Under the pieces are notes generated by a model. It was given only the letters and a program-made list of their open reading frames with translations. It had not been told where the DNA came from and searched no databases. This document shows positions 18,627 through 28,261 of a DNA stretch of 64,000 nucleotides, one piece after another; position 1 is the stretch's first letter; every line of letters begins with the position of its first letter. The DNA comes from Sphingomonas sp. BK235 (GTDB lineage: Bacteria; Pseudomonadota; Alphaproteobacteria; Sphingomonadales; Sphingomonadaceae), in the NCBI RefSeq assembly GCF_004345855.1, contig NZ_SLXN01000004.1, positions 340,887 through 404,886 on the forward strand. The letters run 5' to 3'. Made by a program: the position numbers and the translations under genes.

Positions 18627-18836
18627 GTCATCCTGAACTCGTTTCAGGATCCACTCGTCCGCGACCATCGCCGCTTCTGAGTACGCGGCACCGTGGATCC
18701 CGAAACGAGTTCGGGATGACGGCAGGTGGGTGAGTACGGCGCATGCCTCACACGCCACGTGCTCCTGCGAACGCAGGAGCCCAGGGCCACGCAGCGCGAC
18801 GCCCGCTATTCTGGGTTCCTGCCTCCGCAGGAACAC
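18627..18836. repeat. Cluster of intergenic palindromic repeats
   Basis: Four hairpin-forming elements in the 320-base gap between the J-domain gene and mipZ: GTCATCCTGAACTCG type at 18627-18654, its inverted variant with TCCCGAAACGAGTTCGGGA at 18693-18720, and two copies of a second family (CTCCTGCGAACGCAGGAG at 18762-18779, TTCCTGCCTCCGCAGGAA near 18816-18833). No gene is seen between them. Confidence 0.85.
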
Positions 18837-18853
18837 CGCTTCGCACAGCACCC

Positions 18854-19690
18854 TCACGCGAACAGCGGCATCGTCGTCTCGGGCAGCGCCAGCGCGGCCA
18901 TCATCTCGCGCAGCTCCTGGCGCGCGGCGACGTGGCTCAGCCCCATCCCGCCGAACGCCTTGGCGTCGAGCAAGGTCAGCCCCTTGGGGAAGAGCTCGCG
19001 GTAGATCACGCGCTCGCCCAGCCCCGGGATGATGCGGAAGCCGACGCGCCGGGCGAGCTGGTCGAGCGCGTCCGACACGCGGCGCATATTGCGCGCCTCC
19101 AGATATTGCAGGCGGTTGCGCAGCACGACCCAGTCGATCGTGGTGCCGTCCTCGCGCGCGCGCGCCTTGCGCGCGTCCCAGATCAGCTCGGAATAGAAGC
19201 TCGGGCGCGTCACCTTGTAGGTCTCGGGATCGACCTGGCCGATCAGGTCGAAGTCGACGAAACTGTCGTTCATCGGCGTCACCAGCGTGTTCGACAACGC
19301 CGCCGCCAGCCGCGCCGCGGGGTCGTCGCGCCCCGGCGTGTCGATCACCAGGAAATCATAGCCGTCGGTGAAACGCTGGTAGAGCTCGGCGAAGATGCCG
19401 TCGGCGCGCCCGTCGCCGGTGGCGTGGGCGGGGACGGGCAGGTCGATCTCGGCGCGCTTCACCGTCGATTCGCGATTCTCGAGATAGCGACCCAGCGTGC
19501 GCTGGCGATGATCGAGGTCGATGCACGCCACGCGCGCGCCCTTGGCCGCGAGCGCGATCGCGACATGGACCGCGGTGGTACTCTTGCCCGTCCCGCCCTT
19601 CTCATTGGCGAAGACGATGACGTGCGTGCGCCCGCCCGGGGGTCCCCCGCCCGGACCCTCCTCGTGCACGCCTGCAACGGTGTCGGACAA
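18854..19690 (-). CDS. mipZ: Division-plane positioning ATPase MipZ
   Basis: A 278-residue ParA/MinD-type P-loop ATPase. It forms a bipolar gradient with ParB and blocks FtsZ assembly away from midcell in Caulobacter. The deviant Walker A is ANEKGGTGKSTTAVHVAIAL; Walker B-like FLVIDTPGRDDP and LVTPMNDSFVDFD follow. FYSELIWDARKARA and WVVLRNRLQYLEARN are characteristic of MipZ rather than ParA. ParB itself is not in the window. Confidence 0.93.
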   Translation of the reverse strand: MSDTVAGVHEEGPGGGPPGGRTHVIVFANEKGGTGKSTTAVHVAIALAAKGARVACIDLDHRQRTLGRYLENRESTVKRAEIDLPVPAHATGDGRADGIFAELYQRFTDGYDFLVIDTPGRDDPAARLAAALSNTLVTPMNDSFVDFDLIGQVDPETYKVTRPSFYSELIWDARKARAREDGTTIDWVVLRNRLQYLEARNMRRVSDALDQLARRVGFRIIPGLGERVIYRELFPKGLTLLDAKAFGGMGLSHVAARQELREMMAALALPETTMPLFA

Positions 19691-19764
19691 ATCGTCGCAT
19701 CCCTGATTGATTGCGGTTCGTCGCGACCATAGAACCCGGCGCCGCGAGTTTCGAGGGGTAACGG

Positions 19765-20628
19765 GTGGACATATATCGGGAGCTCGCCGGGCTTCGCGCG
19801 GCGCTCGAGACGGCGCGCGCGAGCGGGCGCGAGGTGGCGCTGGTGCCGACCATGGGGGCGCTGCACGCCGGCCACGTCGCGCTGGTCGAGGCGGCGCGGC
19901 GGCCGGGCACGACCCTGGTGGCGTCGATCTTCGTCAACCCGCGCCAGTTCGGCGCGGGCGAGGACCTGTCGCGCTACCCGCGCAAGGAGACCAGCGACAT
20001 CGCCATGCTGACCGAGGCGGGCTGCGACCTGCTGTGGCTGCCGTCGGTGGAGCAGATGTACCCCGACGGCTTCGCCACCAATGTGTCGGTGAGCGGGGTG
20101 AGCGAGGGGCTCGACGGCGCGGCGCGGCCGGGCCATTTCGACGGCGTCGCCACCGTGGTGGCCAAGCTGTTCAACCAGGTGCGCCCGACCCGCGCCTATT
20201 TCGGCGAGAAGGACTTCCAGCAGCTCGCGGTGGTGCGGCGGATGGTCGCCGACCTCGACCTCGACGTCGAGATCGTCGGCGTGCCGACGCAGCGCGAGGA
20301 CGACGGGCTCGCGCTGTCGTCGCGCAACGTCTATCTCTCGCCCGAGGAGCGCCAGAAGGCGGTGGCACTGCCGCGCGCGCTGGGCGTGGCGTCGCGCGCG
20401 ATCCGCCGCGGGACCGCGCCGGCCAAGGCGATCGACGACGCCGTCGCGACGCTGACCGCGGCGGGGTTCGAGGTGGATTATGTCGCGCTGGTCGACGCCG
20501 AGACGCTCGCGCTCGATCCCGCGCCCGAGCGGCGGCGGCAATTGCTCGCGGCGGCGCGGCTCGGCCACACGCGGCTGATCGACAATCTCGCGGTGGAGCC
20601 GGCCCGGGTTCGACCGAAGTCGCATTAA
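19765..20628 (+). CDS. panC: Pantoate--beta-alanine ligase
   Basis: Last step of pantothenate synthesis: ATP-dependent condensation of pantoate with beta-alanine. The 287 residues match the usual length. VPTMGALHAGHVALVEAA contains the HxGH nucleotidyl-transferase motif, FVNPRQFGAGEDLSRYPR and FGEKDFQQLAVVRRMVADL are substrate-binding segments, and LALSSRNVYLSPEER is the KMSKS-like loop. The start is GTG with GAGGGG a few bases before it. Confidence 0.96.
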   Translation: MDIYRELAGLRAALETARASGREVALVPTMGALHAGHVALVEAARRPGTTLVASIFVNPRQFGAGEDLSRYPRKETSDIAMLTEAGCDLLWLPSVEQMYPDGFATNVSVSGVSEGLDGAARPGHFDGVATVVAKLFNQVRPTRAYFGEKDFQQLAVVRRMVADLDLDVEIVGVPTQREDDGLALSSRNVYLSPEERQKAVALPRALGVASRAIRRGTAPAKAIDDAVATLTAAGFEVDYVALVDAETLALDPAPERRRQLLAAARLGHTRLIDNLAVEPARVRPKSH

Positions 20629-20662
20629 CCGGTTAACCAATTAGGAAGCCGAATCAGCGAAA

Positions 20663-20690
20663 ACCCTCATTATTCCACGGATTTGAGGGT
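20663..20690 (+). promoter_or_regulatory. Hairpin overlapping the ribosome binding site of the Sel1 gene
   Basis: ACCCTCA (20663-20669) and TGAGGGT (20684-20690) can pair over a 14-base loop. The right arm contains the likely GAGGGT Shine-Dalgarno for the ATG at 20700, so folding could limit translation. It might instead be the end of panC transcription. Confidence 0.35.
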
Positions 20691-20699
20691 GATCCTGCG

Positions 20700-20990
20700 A
20701 TGCCGACCGATTTCGAGAACGCGCTGCTGGCGCGCCGCACTGCCGAGGCGACTCGCGGCAATGAGGACGCCGCCTACGACCTGGGCGTGGCCTACTCGAC
20801 CGGCACCGCCGGCGCGACGCTCGACCTGATCGAGGCGCACAAATGGTTCAACCTCGCCGCCGCGCGCGGTCACGAGGCCGCCGCCGCCGCCCGCGCCGAG
20901 GTGGCCGAGGACATGACCGCGCGCGAGATCGCGACCGCGCAGCGCGCCGCGCGCGACGTGCTCGCGCTGGGCACCCGCCGCGCCGCCTGA
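20700..20990 (+). CDS. Small Sel1-repeat protein
   Basis: 96 residues with one and a half Sel1 (TPR-like) repeats: NEDAAYDLGVAYSTGTAGATLDLIEAHKWFNLAAARGHEAAAA. The C-terminus is an Ala-rich helix. There is no signal peptide. Such single-repeat proteins are common in sphingomonads; the partner is unknown. It follows panC after 71 bases. Confidence 0.8.
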   Translation: MPTDFENALLARRTAEATRGNEDAAYDLGVAYSTGTAGATLDLIEAHKWFNLAAARGHEAAAAARAEVAEDMTAREIATAQRAARDVLALGTRRAA

Positions 20991-21067
20991 GCCACGCTCA
21001 CCCGCGGCGCCCGGTCGATGACGGCGCTGACGGCGACGGGCGTGATGCTCCTCCCCCTGCCCCTCGC

Positions 21068-21408
21068 GTCATCCTGAGCTCGTCTCAGGATCCACGGCTC
21101 CGCCTTTCCAGCGGCCGGGGAGAGTGAGGACGGGTGGGTCCGGAGCCAAAGGGAGGCTGGCATCTTCGGCCGTCTGATCTGCCGCTACTATTCGCGGGTG
21201 ATACACTGCGATGAGGAAGGCCGCTTTCTCTTCCCTCATCGTCATCCCGGCCTCGCGCCGGGATCCATTCCTCCGCGAGAGCAACGCCGGCGGCCCTCGC
21301 GGCACCATGGATCCCGGGTCGAGCCCGGGATGACGGGAGTAAGCCGCTTCCGCGACAATGAACCTTTTGGGTCCGGACCCGTGGATCCTGAAACGAGTTC
21401 AGGATGAC
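21068..21408. repeat. Cluster of four intergenic palindromic repeats
   Basis: In the 480-base gap between the Sel1 gene and topA: GTCATCCTGAGCTCG type at 21068-21095; GTCATCCCGGCCTCGCG type at 21241-21267; its inverted partner TGGATCCCGGGTCGAGC at 21308-21334; and GGATCCTGAAACGAGTTC at 21381-21408, preceded by TTTTGGGTCCGGACCC, which recurs at 31.14 kb. No coding region is supported here. Confidence 0.85.
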
Positions 21409-21471
21409 GGCCGCGGAGGTGCGCGCGACGCATCCTCCTAGCTCACTCGTCGCGAGGGAGACGGGCTGGCG

Positions 21472-24072
21472 CTACGTCTTCGCCGCGGCCTTCTTCGCGG
21501 GCGCCTTCTTCGCCGCCACCTTCTTCGCCGCCACCTTCTTCGCCGGCGCCTTCGCCGCGCCCGCTTCCGCCTTCGCCGCCACCTTCTTCGCCGGCGCCTT
21601 CTTCTTGGCCGGCTTCTTCGCCGGTGCCGCGGCGGCGCGTGCGTCGATCAGCTGCGCTGCCTCCTCCAGCGTGAGCTGATCGGGCGCGATCGTCTTGGGC
21701 AAGGTCGCATTGGTGGTGCCGTCGGTCACGTACGGCCCGTAGCGCCCTTCCATCAGCCGCAGCTCGGCCTCGGTGCGCGGGTGCGCGCCCAGCACCTTGA
21801 GCGGCGCGCGCGCCGCGCCGCGCTGCGGCCGCCCGCCGCCCGCCGCCGCCTCGGCGAGCTTCACCACCGCGGCGTTCATGCCGGTCTCGAACACCTCGGC
21901 GGTCGACTGCAGCCGCGCGTATTTGCCCTCGTGGACCAGATAGGGGCCGTAGCGCCCGATGCTGGCGGCGATGTCCTTGCCCGTCTCGGGGTGCTGGCCG
22001 ATCACGCGCGGCAGGTGGAGCAATTTGAGCGCCATCTCCAGGTCGAGCTCGCCGATATCCTTGGGGATGGAGGCGCGCTTGGCATCCTTGCCGTCGCCGA
22101 GCTGGATGTACGGGCCGAACCGCCCCGACTTGCGCTCGACCGGCAGCCCCGTCTCGGGATCGTGGCCGAGCTGCTCGGGCGCGGCGTCCTCGCCCGCCTC
22201 GCCGCCCTGCGCGAAGCGGCGGGTGTATTTGCACTCGGGATAGTTGCTGCACGCGATGAACGCGCCGAACTTGCCGCCGCGCAGCGCCAGGCTGCCGACA
22301 TGGCACGCCGGGCACAGCCGCGGGTCGGTGCCGTCGGCCTTGTCGGGAAAGAGATAGGGCGCGAGGAACTGGTCGAGCTGCGCGGTGACCTCGCTCGGCT
22401 TCTGCTCCATCACCTCGGCGGTGCGCGGCTTGAAATCGCGCCAGAACGCCTCGAGCACCGCCTGCCACTGCGCGCGCCCGCCCGAGACGTCGTCGAGCTC
22501 TTCTTCCAGCCCGGCGGTATAGTCGTAGCCGACATAGCGCTCGAAGAAGCGCTCGAGGAAGGCGGTCACCAGCCGGCCGCTCTCCTCGGCGAAGAAGCGG
22601 TTCTTCTCGACGCGGACATAGGCGCGGTCCTTGAGCGTCTTGATGATCGAGGCATAGGTCGAGGGCCGGCCGATCCCCAGCTCCTCCATCCGCTTGACCA
22701 GCGACGCCTCGGAGAAGCGCGGCGGCGGCTGGGTGAAATGCTGCTCGGCGTCGACGCCCTTCTTGGCGGGCGAGTCGCCCTCGCGCAGCCGCGGCAGGCG
22801 CTTCGCGTCCTCGTCCTGGCTGTCGTCCTGGCCTTCCTCGTAGAGCGCGAGATAGCCGGGGAAGAGCACCACCTGCCCGGTGGCGCGCAGCACGTGGCGG
22901 CCGGTGCCGTCGGCCAGCTCCACCGTGGTGCGCTCCATCCGCGCCGAGGCCATCTGGCTCGCGAGCGCGCGCTTCCACACCAGATCGTACAGCCGAGCGT
23001 GGTCGCCCGAGCCGACGCGGTCGCGCGAGAAGTCAGTCGGGCGGATCGCCTCGTGCGCTTCCTGCGCGTTCTTCGCCTTGGTCTGGTACATGCGCGGCTT
23101 GTCGGGGACATAGCCGCCGTCGTAGCGCTGCGCGATCGCGGCGCGCGCGGCCGAGATGGCGCTGCCGTCCATCTGCACGCCGTCGGTCCGCATATAGGTG
23201 ATCGCGCCGTCCTCGTAGAGTTGCTGCGCGATCCGCATCGTATGGTCGGCGGAGAAGCCGAGCTTGCGCGCCGCCTCCTGCTGCAGCGTCGAGGTGGTGA
23301 AGGGCGGCGGCGGGTTGCGCGTCGCCGGCTTGGTCTCGACCGACTCGACCGCGAACCGCCCCGCCTCGACGTCGGCCTTGGCGCGCAGCGCGTCGCCCTC
23401 GTTGCCGATCGAGAGCCGGTCGAGCTTTTTGCCCTCCCATTGCACCAGCCGCGCGACGAAGGGCGTCCCGTCCTGCTCGAGGTTCGCCGTGACCGACCAA
23501 TATTCCTGCGCGCGGAAAGCCTCGATCTCGCGCTCGCGCGAGACGATCAGCCGCAGCGCGACCGACTGGACCCGCCCCGCCGACTTGGCGCCGGGCAGCT
23601 TGCGCCACAGCACCGGCGAGAGCGTGAAGCCGACGAGATAGTCGAGCGCGCGGCGCGCGCGATAGGCGTCGATCAGGTCGGTATCGAGCTGGCGCGGGTT
23701 GGCCATCGCCTGCGTCACCGCCGGCTTGGTGATGGCGTTGAAGGTGACGCGCTGGACGTCCTTGGGCAGCGCCTTGCGCTTGGCCAGCACCTCCTGGACG
23801 TGCCACGAGATCGCCTCGCCCTCGCGATCGGGGTCGGTGGCGAGGATCAGCCGGTCGGCGCCCTTGGCGAGATCGGCGATCGCCTTGAGCTGCTTGGCCT
23901 TGTCCGCGTAATTCTCCCATTCCATCGCGAACCCCTCGTCGGGATTCACCGACCCGTCGCGCGGCGGCAGGTCGCGGATGTGGCCGTAGCTCGCGAGCAC
24001 GCGATAGTCGGAGCCCAGATACTTTTCGATGGTCTTCGCCTTGGCGGGCGATTCGACGATGACGAGCTGCAT
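21472..24072 (-). CDS. topA: DNA topoisomerase I
   Basis: 866 residues; relaxes negative supercoils through single-strand passage. The N-terminal Toprim domain opens with LVIVESPAKAKTIEKYLG and has ILATDPDREGEAISWH (acidic triad). The active-site Tyr is in ITYMRTDGVQM. One zinc finger remains (CPAC then CSNYPEC), followed by C-terminal GRYGPYxxxxxKYA repeats that replace further fingers. The protein ends in a lysine/alanine tail rich in AAKK and PAKK repeats, as in many alpha- and actinobacterial TopA proteins. The ATG at 24072 is chosen because the conserved sequence begins there. Confidence 0.97.
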   Translation of the reverse strand: MQLVIVESPAKAKTIEKYLGSDYRVLASYGHIRDLPPRDGSVNPDEGFAMEWENYADKAKQLKAIADLAKGADRLILATDPDREGEAISWHVQEVLAKRKALPKDVQRVTFNAITKPAVTQAMANPRQLDTDLIDAYRARRALDYLVGFTLSPVLWRKLPGAKSAGRVQSVALRLIVSREREIEAFRAQEYWSVTANLEQDGTPFVARLVQWEGKKLDRLSIGNEGDALRAKADVEAGRFAVESVETKPATRNPPPPFTTSTLQQEAARKLGFSADHTMRIAQQLYEDGAITYMRTDGVQMDGSAISAARAAIAQRYDGGYVPDKPRMYQTKAKNAQEAHEAIRPTDFSRDRVGSGDHARLYDLVWKRALASQMASARMERTTVELADGTGRHVLRATGQVVLFPGYLALYEEGQDDSQDEDAKRLPRLREGDSPAKKGVDAEQHFTQPPPRFSEASLVKRMEELGIGRPSTYASIIKTLKDRAYVRVEKNRFFAEESGRLVTAFLERFFERYVGYDYTAGLEEELDDVSGGRAQWQAVLEAFWRDFKPRTAEVMEQKPSEVTAQLDQFLAPYLFPDKADGTDPRLCPACHVGSLALRGGKFGAFIACSNYPECKYTRRFAQGGEAGEDAAPEQLGHDPETGLPVERKSGRFGPYIQLGDGKDAKRASIPKDIGELDLEMALKLLHLPRVIGQHPETGKDIAASIGRYGPYLVHEGKYARLQSTAEVFETGMNAAVVKLAEAAAGGGRPQRGAARAPLKVLGAHPRTEAELRLMEGRYGPYVTDGTTNATLPKTIAPDQLTLEEAAQLIDARAAAAPAKKPAKKKAPAKKVAAKAEAGAAKAPAKKVAAKKVAAKKAPAKKAAAKT

Positions 24073-24198
24073 AAGCGGTCGGTAGCGGTCCTTACGTGTA
24101 CGCGCGAGGGTGGGTGGCCGGAGCGGGCACGTCAAGCGAGGGCGGCGCGCGGAGTCCCCCGGCGACGTCCTACGGTAAAGGCGAGAGGAACCAATTAC

Positions 24199-24213
24199 TG
24201 CTATTGACTCGCA
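24199..24213. promoter_or_regulatory. Possible Fur-type operator before a TonB receptor
   Basis: TGCTATTGACTCGCA, a TGC-N9-GCA dyad flanked by AT-rich bases, resembles alphaproteobacterial Fur sites and overlaps TTGACT, a possible -35. It lies 34-50 bases before the receptor start, which fits iron control of a siderophore receptor. Confidence 0.4.
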
Positions 24214-24247
24214 TTAGTGCTTCTACGCATCGCCTTACGCCTCGACG

Positions 24248-26341
24248 ATGGGGGGCAAGGTGATGACACGACAGGGCACGGCAGCTTGGATCGGCATGGC
24301 CATGGCGACACTCGCCACCGCGTCCGCGACGGCGCAGGAACGCGCCGAGCACGATGCGGCGCGGACCGACGTCGTGGTCACCGCGCACGACGGCGGCCAG
24401 TCGTCGGTGACCGCGGACGGCGCGCTCGGCGCGCGCGTGCTGCTCGATACGCCCTTCTCGCAGACGGTCGTCACGCGCGACGACATCGATCGCCGCCAGG
24501 TGATGACGGTCGGGCAGATCTTCCTCGACGATCCCTCCGTCTTCTCCGCCGCGGTCAACGGCACCACCAATTGGTGGGGGCCGCAGATCCGCGGGTTGCC
24601 GGTGCAGAACATGTTCGTCGACGACGTGCCGCTCCAGCTCAGCTGGGGCGGCGAGTTCCCGATCGAATCGGTCGACCGGGTCGAGGCGCTGAAGGGCCTG
24701 AGCGGTTTCATGTACGGCTTCGGCACCCCCGGCGGCGTCTTCAGCTATCGTACCAAGCGGCCGACCGCCGAGCCGCTGCTGTCGACCGAGATCGTGTGGC
24801 GTTCGCCGCGCGCGGGTATCGCGCGGATCGACTCGGGCGGGCCGATCGCGGGCGAGGCGCTGGGCTATCGGCTCAACCTCGCGCGCGAGGCCGGCGTCCT
24901 GTACAATCGTGCGCGGCCGGCGCGCCTGCTGGTCGCGCCGGCGCTGGCAGGGCAGCTGTCGCCGTCGATCCGCTGGCACGCGACCGCCACCTACGAGCAC
25001 GCCGACCTGCGCGATCAGCCGGTCTATCTCTATATGGACGATTTCGCCGGTGCCGCGCTGCCCGCACCGCGCGCCCGGTACGAACACCTGAGCATCGCCG
25101 GCAGCTTCTATCGCACCAAGACGCTGGTGGCCTCCTCCGGGCTGGACTGGCAGCTCGCGCGCGACTGGTCGCTCGGTCTGACCTACGGCTATACCAGCAA
25201 GATCCACGTCTCGCGGCGCGTCTACGGCGACCTGCGGAACGAGGCGGGCGACTATCGCGGCCATCTGTTCGTCTTCACGGGGAGCGACCGGTTTCACTTC
25301 GCCCAGGCGCTGCTGCAGGGTGAGGCGCGCACCGGTCCGTTCGGCCATCATCTCGTCGCGGGCGCGTCGGCGACGATCGACCTCTACCAGCTCGCCGGCC
25401 GGTACGAACCGCACAGCTTCGACGGCAATCTGGGCCGCACACCCGATTACCACGTCCCGCGCGGCCCGCTGGGCGTCTTCGTGACCGAACATTATCGCGA
25501 GCCCCAGGCCGGACAGTTCCTCAGCGACACGATCGATCTCGACGAGCGTTACCGGTTGCTGGCGGGGGTTCGCCGCACGGTCGACCGGCAGGTCTATGGC
25601 GCCTCCCCCGTGCCGATCCGGTCCAGCGCGCTCACCCCGACGGTCGCGCTGATCTACAAGCCCAGGCCGTTCGCGACGCTCTACGCCAGCTATGTCCAGT
25701 CGCTCGAGGCGGGCGGGCGCGTGCCCGAGGACTATGCCAATGGCGGCACGGTGCTGCCCGCGACGGTCAGCACGCAGCGCGAGATCGGGGTCAAATATGA
25801 TCACGCGGCGGTGGAGCTCACCGGCGCGCTCTTCCGGGTCGCGCGCGCGGCGGTGATCGACCGGCGCGAGGCGGGGCAGCGCTATCAGACGCAGGATGGC
25901 CTCACCCTCTACAAAGGCGCCGAGGCGATCGCTCGCTACGCGATCGACGCGCGCTGGCGCCTCGGCCTCGGGCTGCTCCACCTCGATCCGCGCTACCGCC
26001 GGGTCTCGCCCGACAATGCCGCGATCGCGGGTCACGTACCGATGCAGGTGGCGCGATGGCAGGCGACCGGCAGCGTCGACTGGGAGGTCGCCGGGCTGCC
26101 CGGACTGAGCCTGCACGGCAACCTGCGCTATGCCGGCAAGGCGCCGATCACCGACGCCGACCGGGTCTACACGCCCGCCAGCACGCTCGCCTATCTCGGC
26201 GGCCGCTACGAGACGCGGCTCGGCGATCGCCGGCTCTTGCTCAGCGCCAACGTCAACAACGTGTTCGATCACGCTTATTGGTCGACCAACGACATCGGCG
26301 AGCGCCGCAACGGGGTGATCGGCGCCACCTTGTTCTGGTAG
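24248..26341 (+). CDS. TonB-dependent siderophore-type receptor
   Basis: 697 residues. Signal peptide (residues about 6-30, ending TASATAQ), then a plug with DTPFSQTVVTRDDIDRRQ, IRGLPVQNMFVDDVPLQ, SVDRVEALKGLSGFMYGFGTPGGVFSYRTKRP, and a barrel ending in VNNVFDHAYWSTN and a terminal ATLFW. The PFS-VVTRxxI and LKG-SxxxYGxxxPGG pattern is that of ferric-siderophore receptors. ATG 24248 and ATG 24263 are both possible; AAGG just before the latter slightly favours it. A Fur-like site lies upstream. No siderophore biosynthesis genes are near. Confidence 0.92.
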   Translation: MGGKVMTRQGTAAWIGMAMATLATASATAQERAEHDAARTDVVVTAHDGGQSSVTADGALGARVLLDTPFSQTVVTRDDIDRRQVMTVGQIFLDDPSVFSAAVNGTTNWWGPQIRGLPVQNMFVDDVPLQLSWGGEFPIESVDRVEALKGLSGFMYGFGTPGGVFSYRTKRPTAEPLLSTEIVWRSPRAGIARIDSGGPIAGEALGYRLNLAREAGVLYNRARPARLLVAPALAGQLSPSIRWHATATYEHADLRDQPVYLYMDDFAGAALPAPRARYEHLSIAGSFYRTKTLVASSGLDWQLARDWSLGLTYGYTSKIHVSRRVYGDLRNEAGDYRGHLFVFTGSDRFHFAQALLQGEARTGPFGHHLVAGASATIDLYQLAGRYEPHSFDGNLGRTPDYHVPRGPLGVFVTEHYREPQAGQFLSDTIDLDERYRLLAGVRRTVDRQVYGASPVPIRSSALTPTVALIYKPRPFATLYASYVQSLEAGGRVPEDYANGGTVLPATVSTQREIGVKYDHAAVELTGALFRVARAAVIDRREAGQRYQTQDGLTLYKGAEAIARYAIDARWRLGLGLLHLDPRYRRVSPDNAAIAGHVPMQVARWQATGSVDWEVAGLPGLSLHGNLRYAGKAPITDADRVYTPASTLAYLGGRYETRLGDRRLLLSANVNNVFDHAYWSTNDIGERRNGVIGATLFW

Positions 26342-26365
26342 GCGCCCCTGCTCACCCGACGCCGC

Positions 26366-27475
26366 TCACCCGACGCGGCTCACCTGGCCGCCTGGGTGGC
26401 GGTCGATCCGGCCGGCCAGCTCGAGCTCGAGCAGCACGTCCTGCACCAGCGCCGCCGGAAGCGCGCTCTGGCGCACCAGCTCGTCGATCGCCACCGGCGC
26501 CGCACCGAGCAGCGCCAGCACGTGCGCGCGATCGCGCGCGTCGTGGAGCGGCGCGGGCGCGTCGTGCGGCGCCGGCCCGTCGGGCGCGGTCCAGTGCGTC
26601 CCGCCCGCGCGCACCAGCCGCGGGTCGAGCGGACGCAGCAGCTCGAGCACGTCCTCGGCCGATTGCACCAGCGTCGCGCCGTCGCGGATCAGCGCGTTGC
26701 AGCCGCGCGCGCGGGGATCGCTCGGATGGCCGGGCACCGCCATCACCTCGCGCCCCTGCTCGCCCGCGAGCCGGGCGCTGATCAGCGAGCCCGAGCGCGG
26801 CGCCGCCTCCACCACCAGCGTGCCCAGCGCGAGCCCGGTCACCACGCGGTTGCGATAGGGGAACAGCCGCGCGCGCGGCTCGGTGCCCGGCGGCATCTCG
26901 GCGAGCAACAGCCCCTCGCGCGCGATCCGCTCCTGCAGCCCGGCGTGCTCGGGCGGATAGGCGACGTCGATCCCGCCGGCCACCACCCCGATCGTCGCGG
27001 GCAGCGCGCCCCCATGCGCCGCGGCGTCGACGCCGCGCGCCAGCCCCGACACCACGCTGGCGCCCGCCGCGGCGAGATCGTGCGCCAGCTCGCGCGCGAA
27101 GCGACAGGCCGCGGCCGAGGCGTTGCGCGCGCCGACGATCGCGACGCTGGTGCGCGCCGCCAGCGCGAGGTCGCCGCGCAGCGTCAGCACCGCGGGCGAA
27201 TCGTCGAGCGCGGCGAGCAGCGCGGGATAATCGGGATCGCCGAGCATCAGGTGGCGCGCGCCCAGCCGCGCCACCCAGGCGCGCTCGCGCTCGATCGCGG
27301 CGAGCGGCGGCACCGCGGGGGCGCGCCCGCCGCCGCGCCGCGCCAGATCGGGCAGCGCGTCGATCGCGCGTTGCGCCGAGCCGAACCGCGCCAGCAGCTG
27401 GCGATAGCTCACCGGGCCGATCGAGGGCGTGCGGATCAGCCTTAGCCGCGCCGCGCGTTCCGCCTCGTCGCGCAC
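26366..27475 (-). CDS. dprA: DNA-processing protein DprA
   Basis: 369 residues; loads RecA onto incoming single-stranded DNA during natural transformation. The Rossmann-like core is complete: VAIVGARNAS, ASVVSGLARGVDAAAH, TIGVVAGGIDVAYPPEH, FPYRNRVVTGLALGTLVVEAAPRSGSLISARLA and MAVPGHPSDPRARGCNALIRDGATLV. A C-terminal winged-helix-like tail follows. It starts 12 bases after the plsY stop, the usual alphaproteobacterial pairing. Confidence 0.95.
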   Translation of the reverse strand: MRDEAERAARLRLIRTPSIGPVSYRQLLARFGSAQRAIDALPDLARRGGGRAPAVPPLAAIERERAWVARLGARHLMLGDPDYPALLAALDDSPAVLTLRGDLALAARTSVAIVGARNASAAACRFARELAHDLAAAGASVVSGLARGVDAAAHGGALPATIGVVAGGIDVAYPPEHAGLQERIAREGLLLAEMPPGTEPRARLFPYRNRVVTGLALGTLVVEAAPRSGSLISARLAGEQGREVMAVPGHPSDPRARGCNALIRDGATLVQSAEDVLELLRPLDPRLVRAGGTHWTAPDGPAPHDAPAPLHDARDRAHVLALLGAAPVAIDELVRQSALPAALVQDVLLELELAGRIDRHPGGQVSRVG

Positions 27476-27487
27476 GCGCGGTGCCTC

Positions 27488-28192
27488 TTATCCCCGCTCG
27501 GCGTCGGCGGGGGCGTCGGTAGGGGCGTCGGTGGGAGCAGGCGCGGGGCCGCCGCTCGACCGGCCGACGCGCGGCTCGGTGCCGTCGATCAGCCGCGCGA
27601 TGTTCGCACGATGCTTCCACAGCACCAGCGCGGCCAGCCCCATCAGCAGCGGCACCAGATCGAACTCGCCCAGCACCGCGGCGGTGACCGGCGTGCTGAT
27701 CGCCGCGGCCATCCCCGCCAGCGACGAGATCCGCAGCGCCGCGAGCAATCCCAGCCACAGCAAGGCGAACACCGCCCCCAGCGGCCAGTGGAGCGCCAGC
27801 GCCACGCCCATCAGCGTCGCCACGCCCTTGCCGCCGCGGAAGCGCAGCCACAGCGGATAGCAATGCCCCAGCATCGCCGCCGCCGCGGCATAAGGCTCGC
27901 CGCCGGGCAGCAGCCATCCCACGATCAGCACCGCCGCGGCACCCTTGGCGAGATCGAGCAGCAGCGTCGCCGCCGCCAGCCCCTTGCGGCCGGTGCGCAG
28001 CACGTTGGTGGCGCCGATATTGCCCGACCCGATCTGGCGCAGGTCGCCCGCGCCGAACGCGCGCGTCAGCAGCACGCCGAACGGGATCGAGCCCAGCAGA
28101 TAGCCCAGCAGCACCGCGGCCGCGGGCGACGTCCAGACGAGGTCGGCGGTCAGTGTCGGTCCCCCATTGCGGCCCATCCCTAGCCGAAACAT
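27488..28192 (-). CDS. plsY: Glycerol-3-phosphate acyltransferase PlsY
   Basis: Inner-membrane enzyme that makes lysophosphatidic acid from acyl-phosphate and glycerol-3-phosphate. 234 residues with five TM segments. GYLLGSIPFGVLLTR, GSGNIGATNVLRTG and HCYPLWLRFRGGKGVAT are the three catalytic loops. A Pro/Ala/Asp-rich tail extends the normal length of about 200. The start at 28192 is favoured by AGGAGG upstream; an alternative ATG at 28177 removes five residues. Confidence 0.94.
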   Translation of the reverse strand: MFRLGMGRNGGPTLTADLVWTSPAAAVLLGYLLGSIPFGVLLTRAFGAGDLRQIGSGNIGATNVLRTGRKGLAAATLLLDLAKGAAAVLIVGWLLPGGEPYAAAAAMLGHCYPLWLRFRGGKGVATLMGVALALHWPLGAVFALLWLGLLAALRISSLAGMAAAISTPVTAAVLGEFDLVPLLMGLAALVLWKHRANIARLIDGTEPRVGRSSGGPAPAPTDAPTDAPADAERG

Positions 28193-28261
28193 TTCGGGTA
28201 CGCCACCTCCTGCGCCGGCCGGCGTTGCCGGCATCGGGGAGAGATCGTAAGCGCGCGGTTG

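Noticed and set aside
21478..21640. Repeat array as a separate element at the end of topA
   Set aside because: It is the in-frame Lys/Ala tail of the topoisomerase, common in this family.
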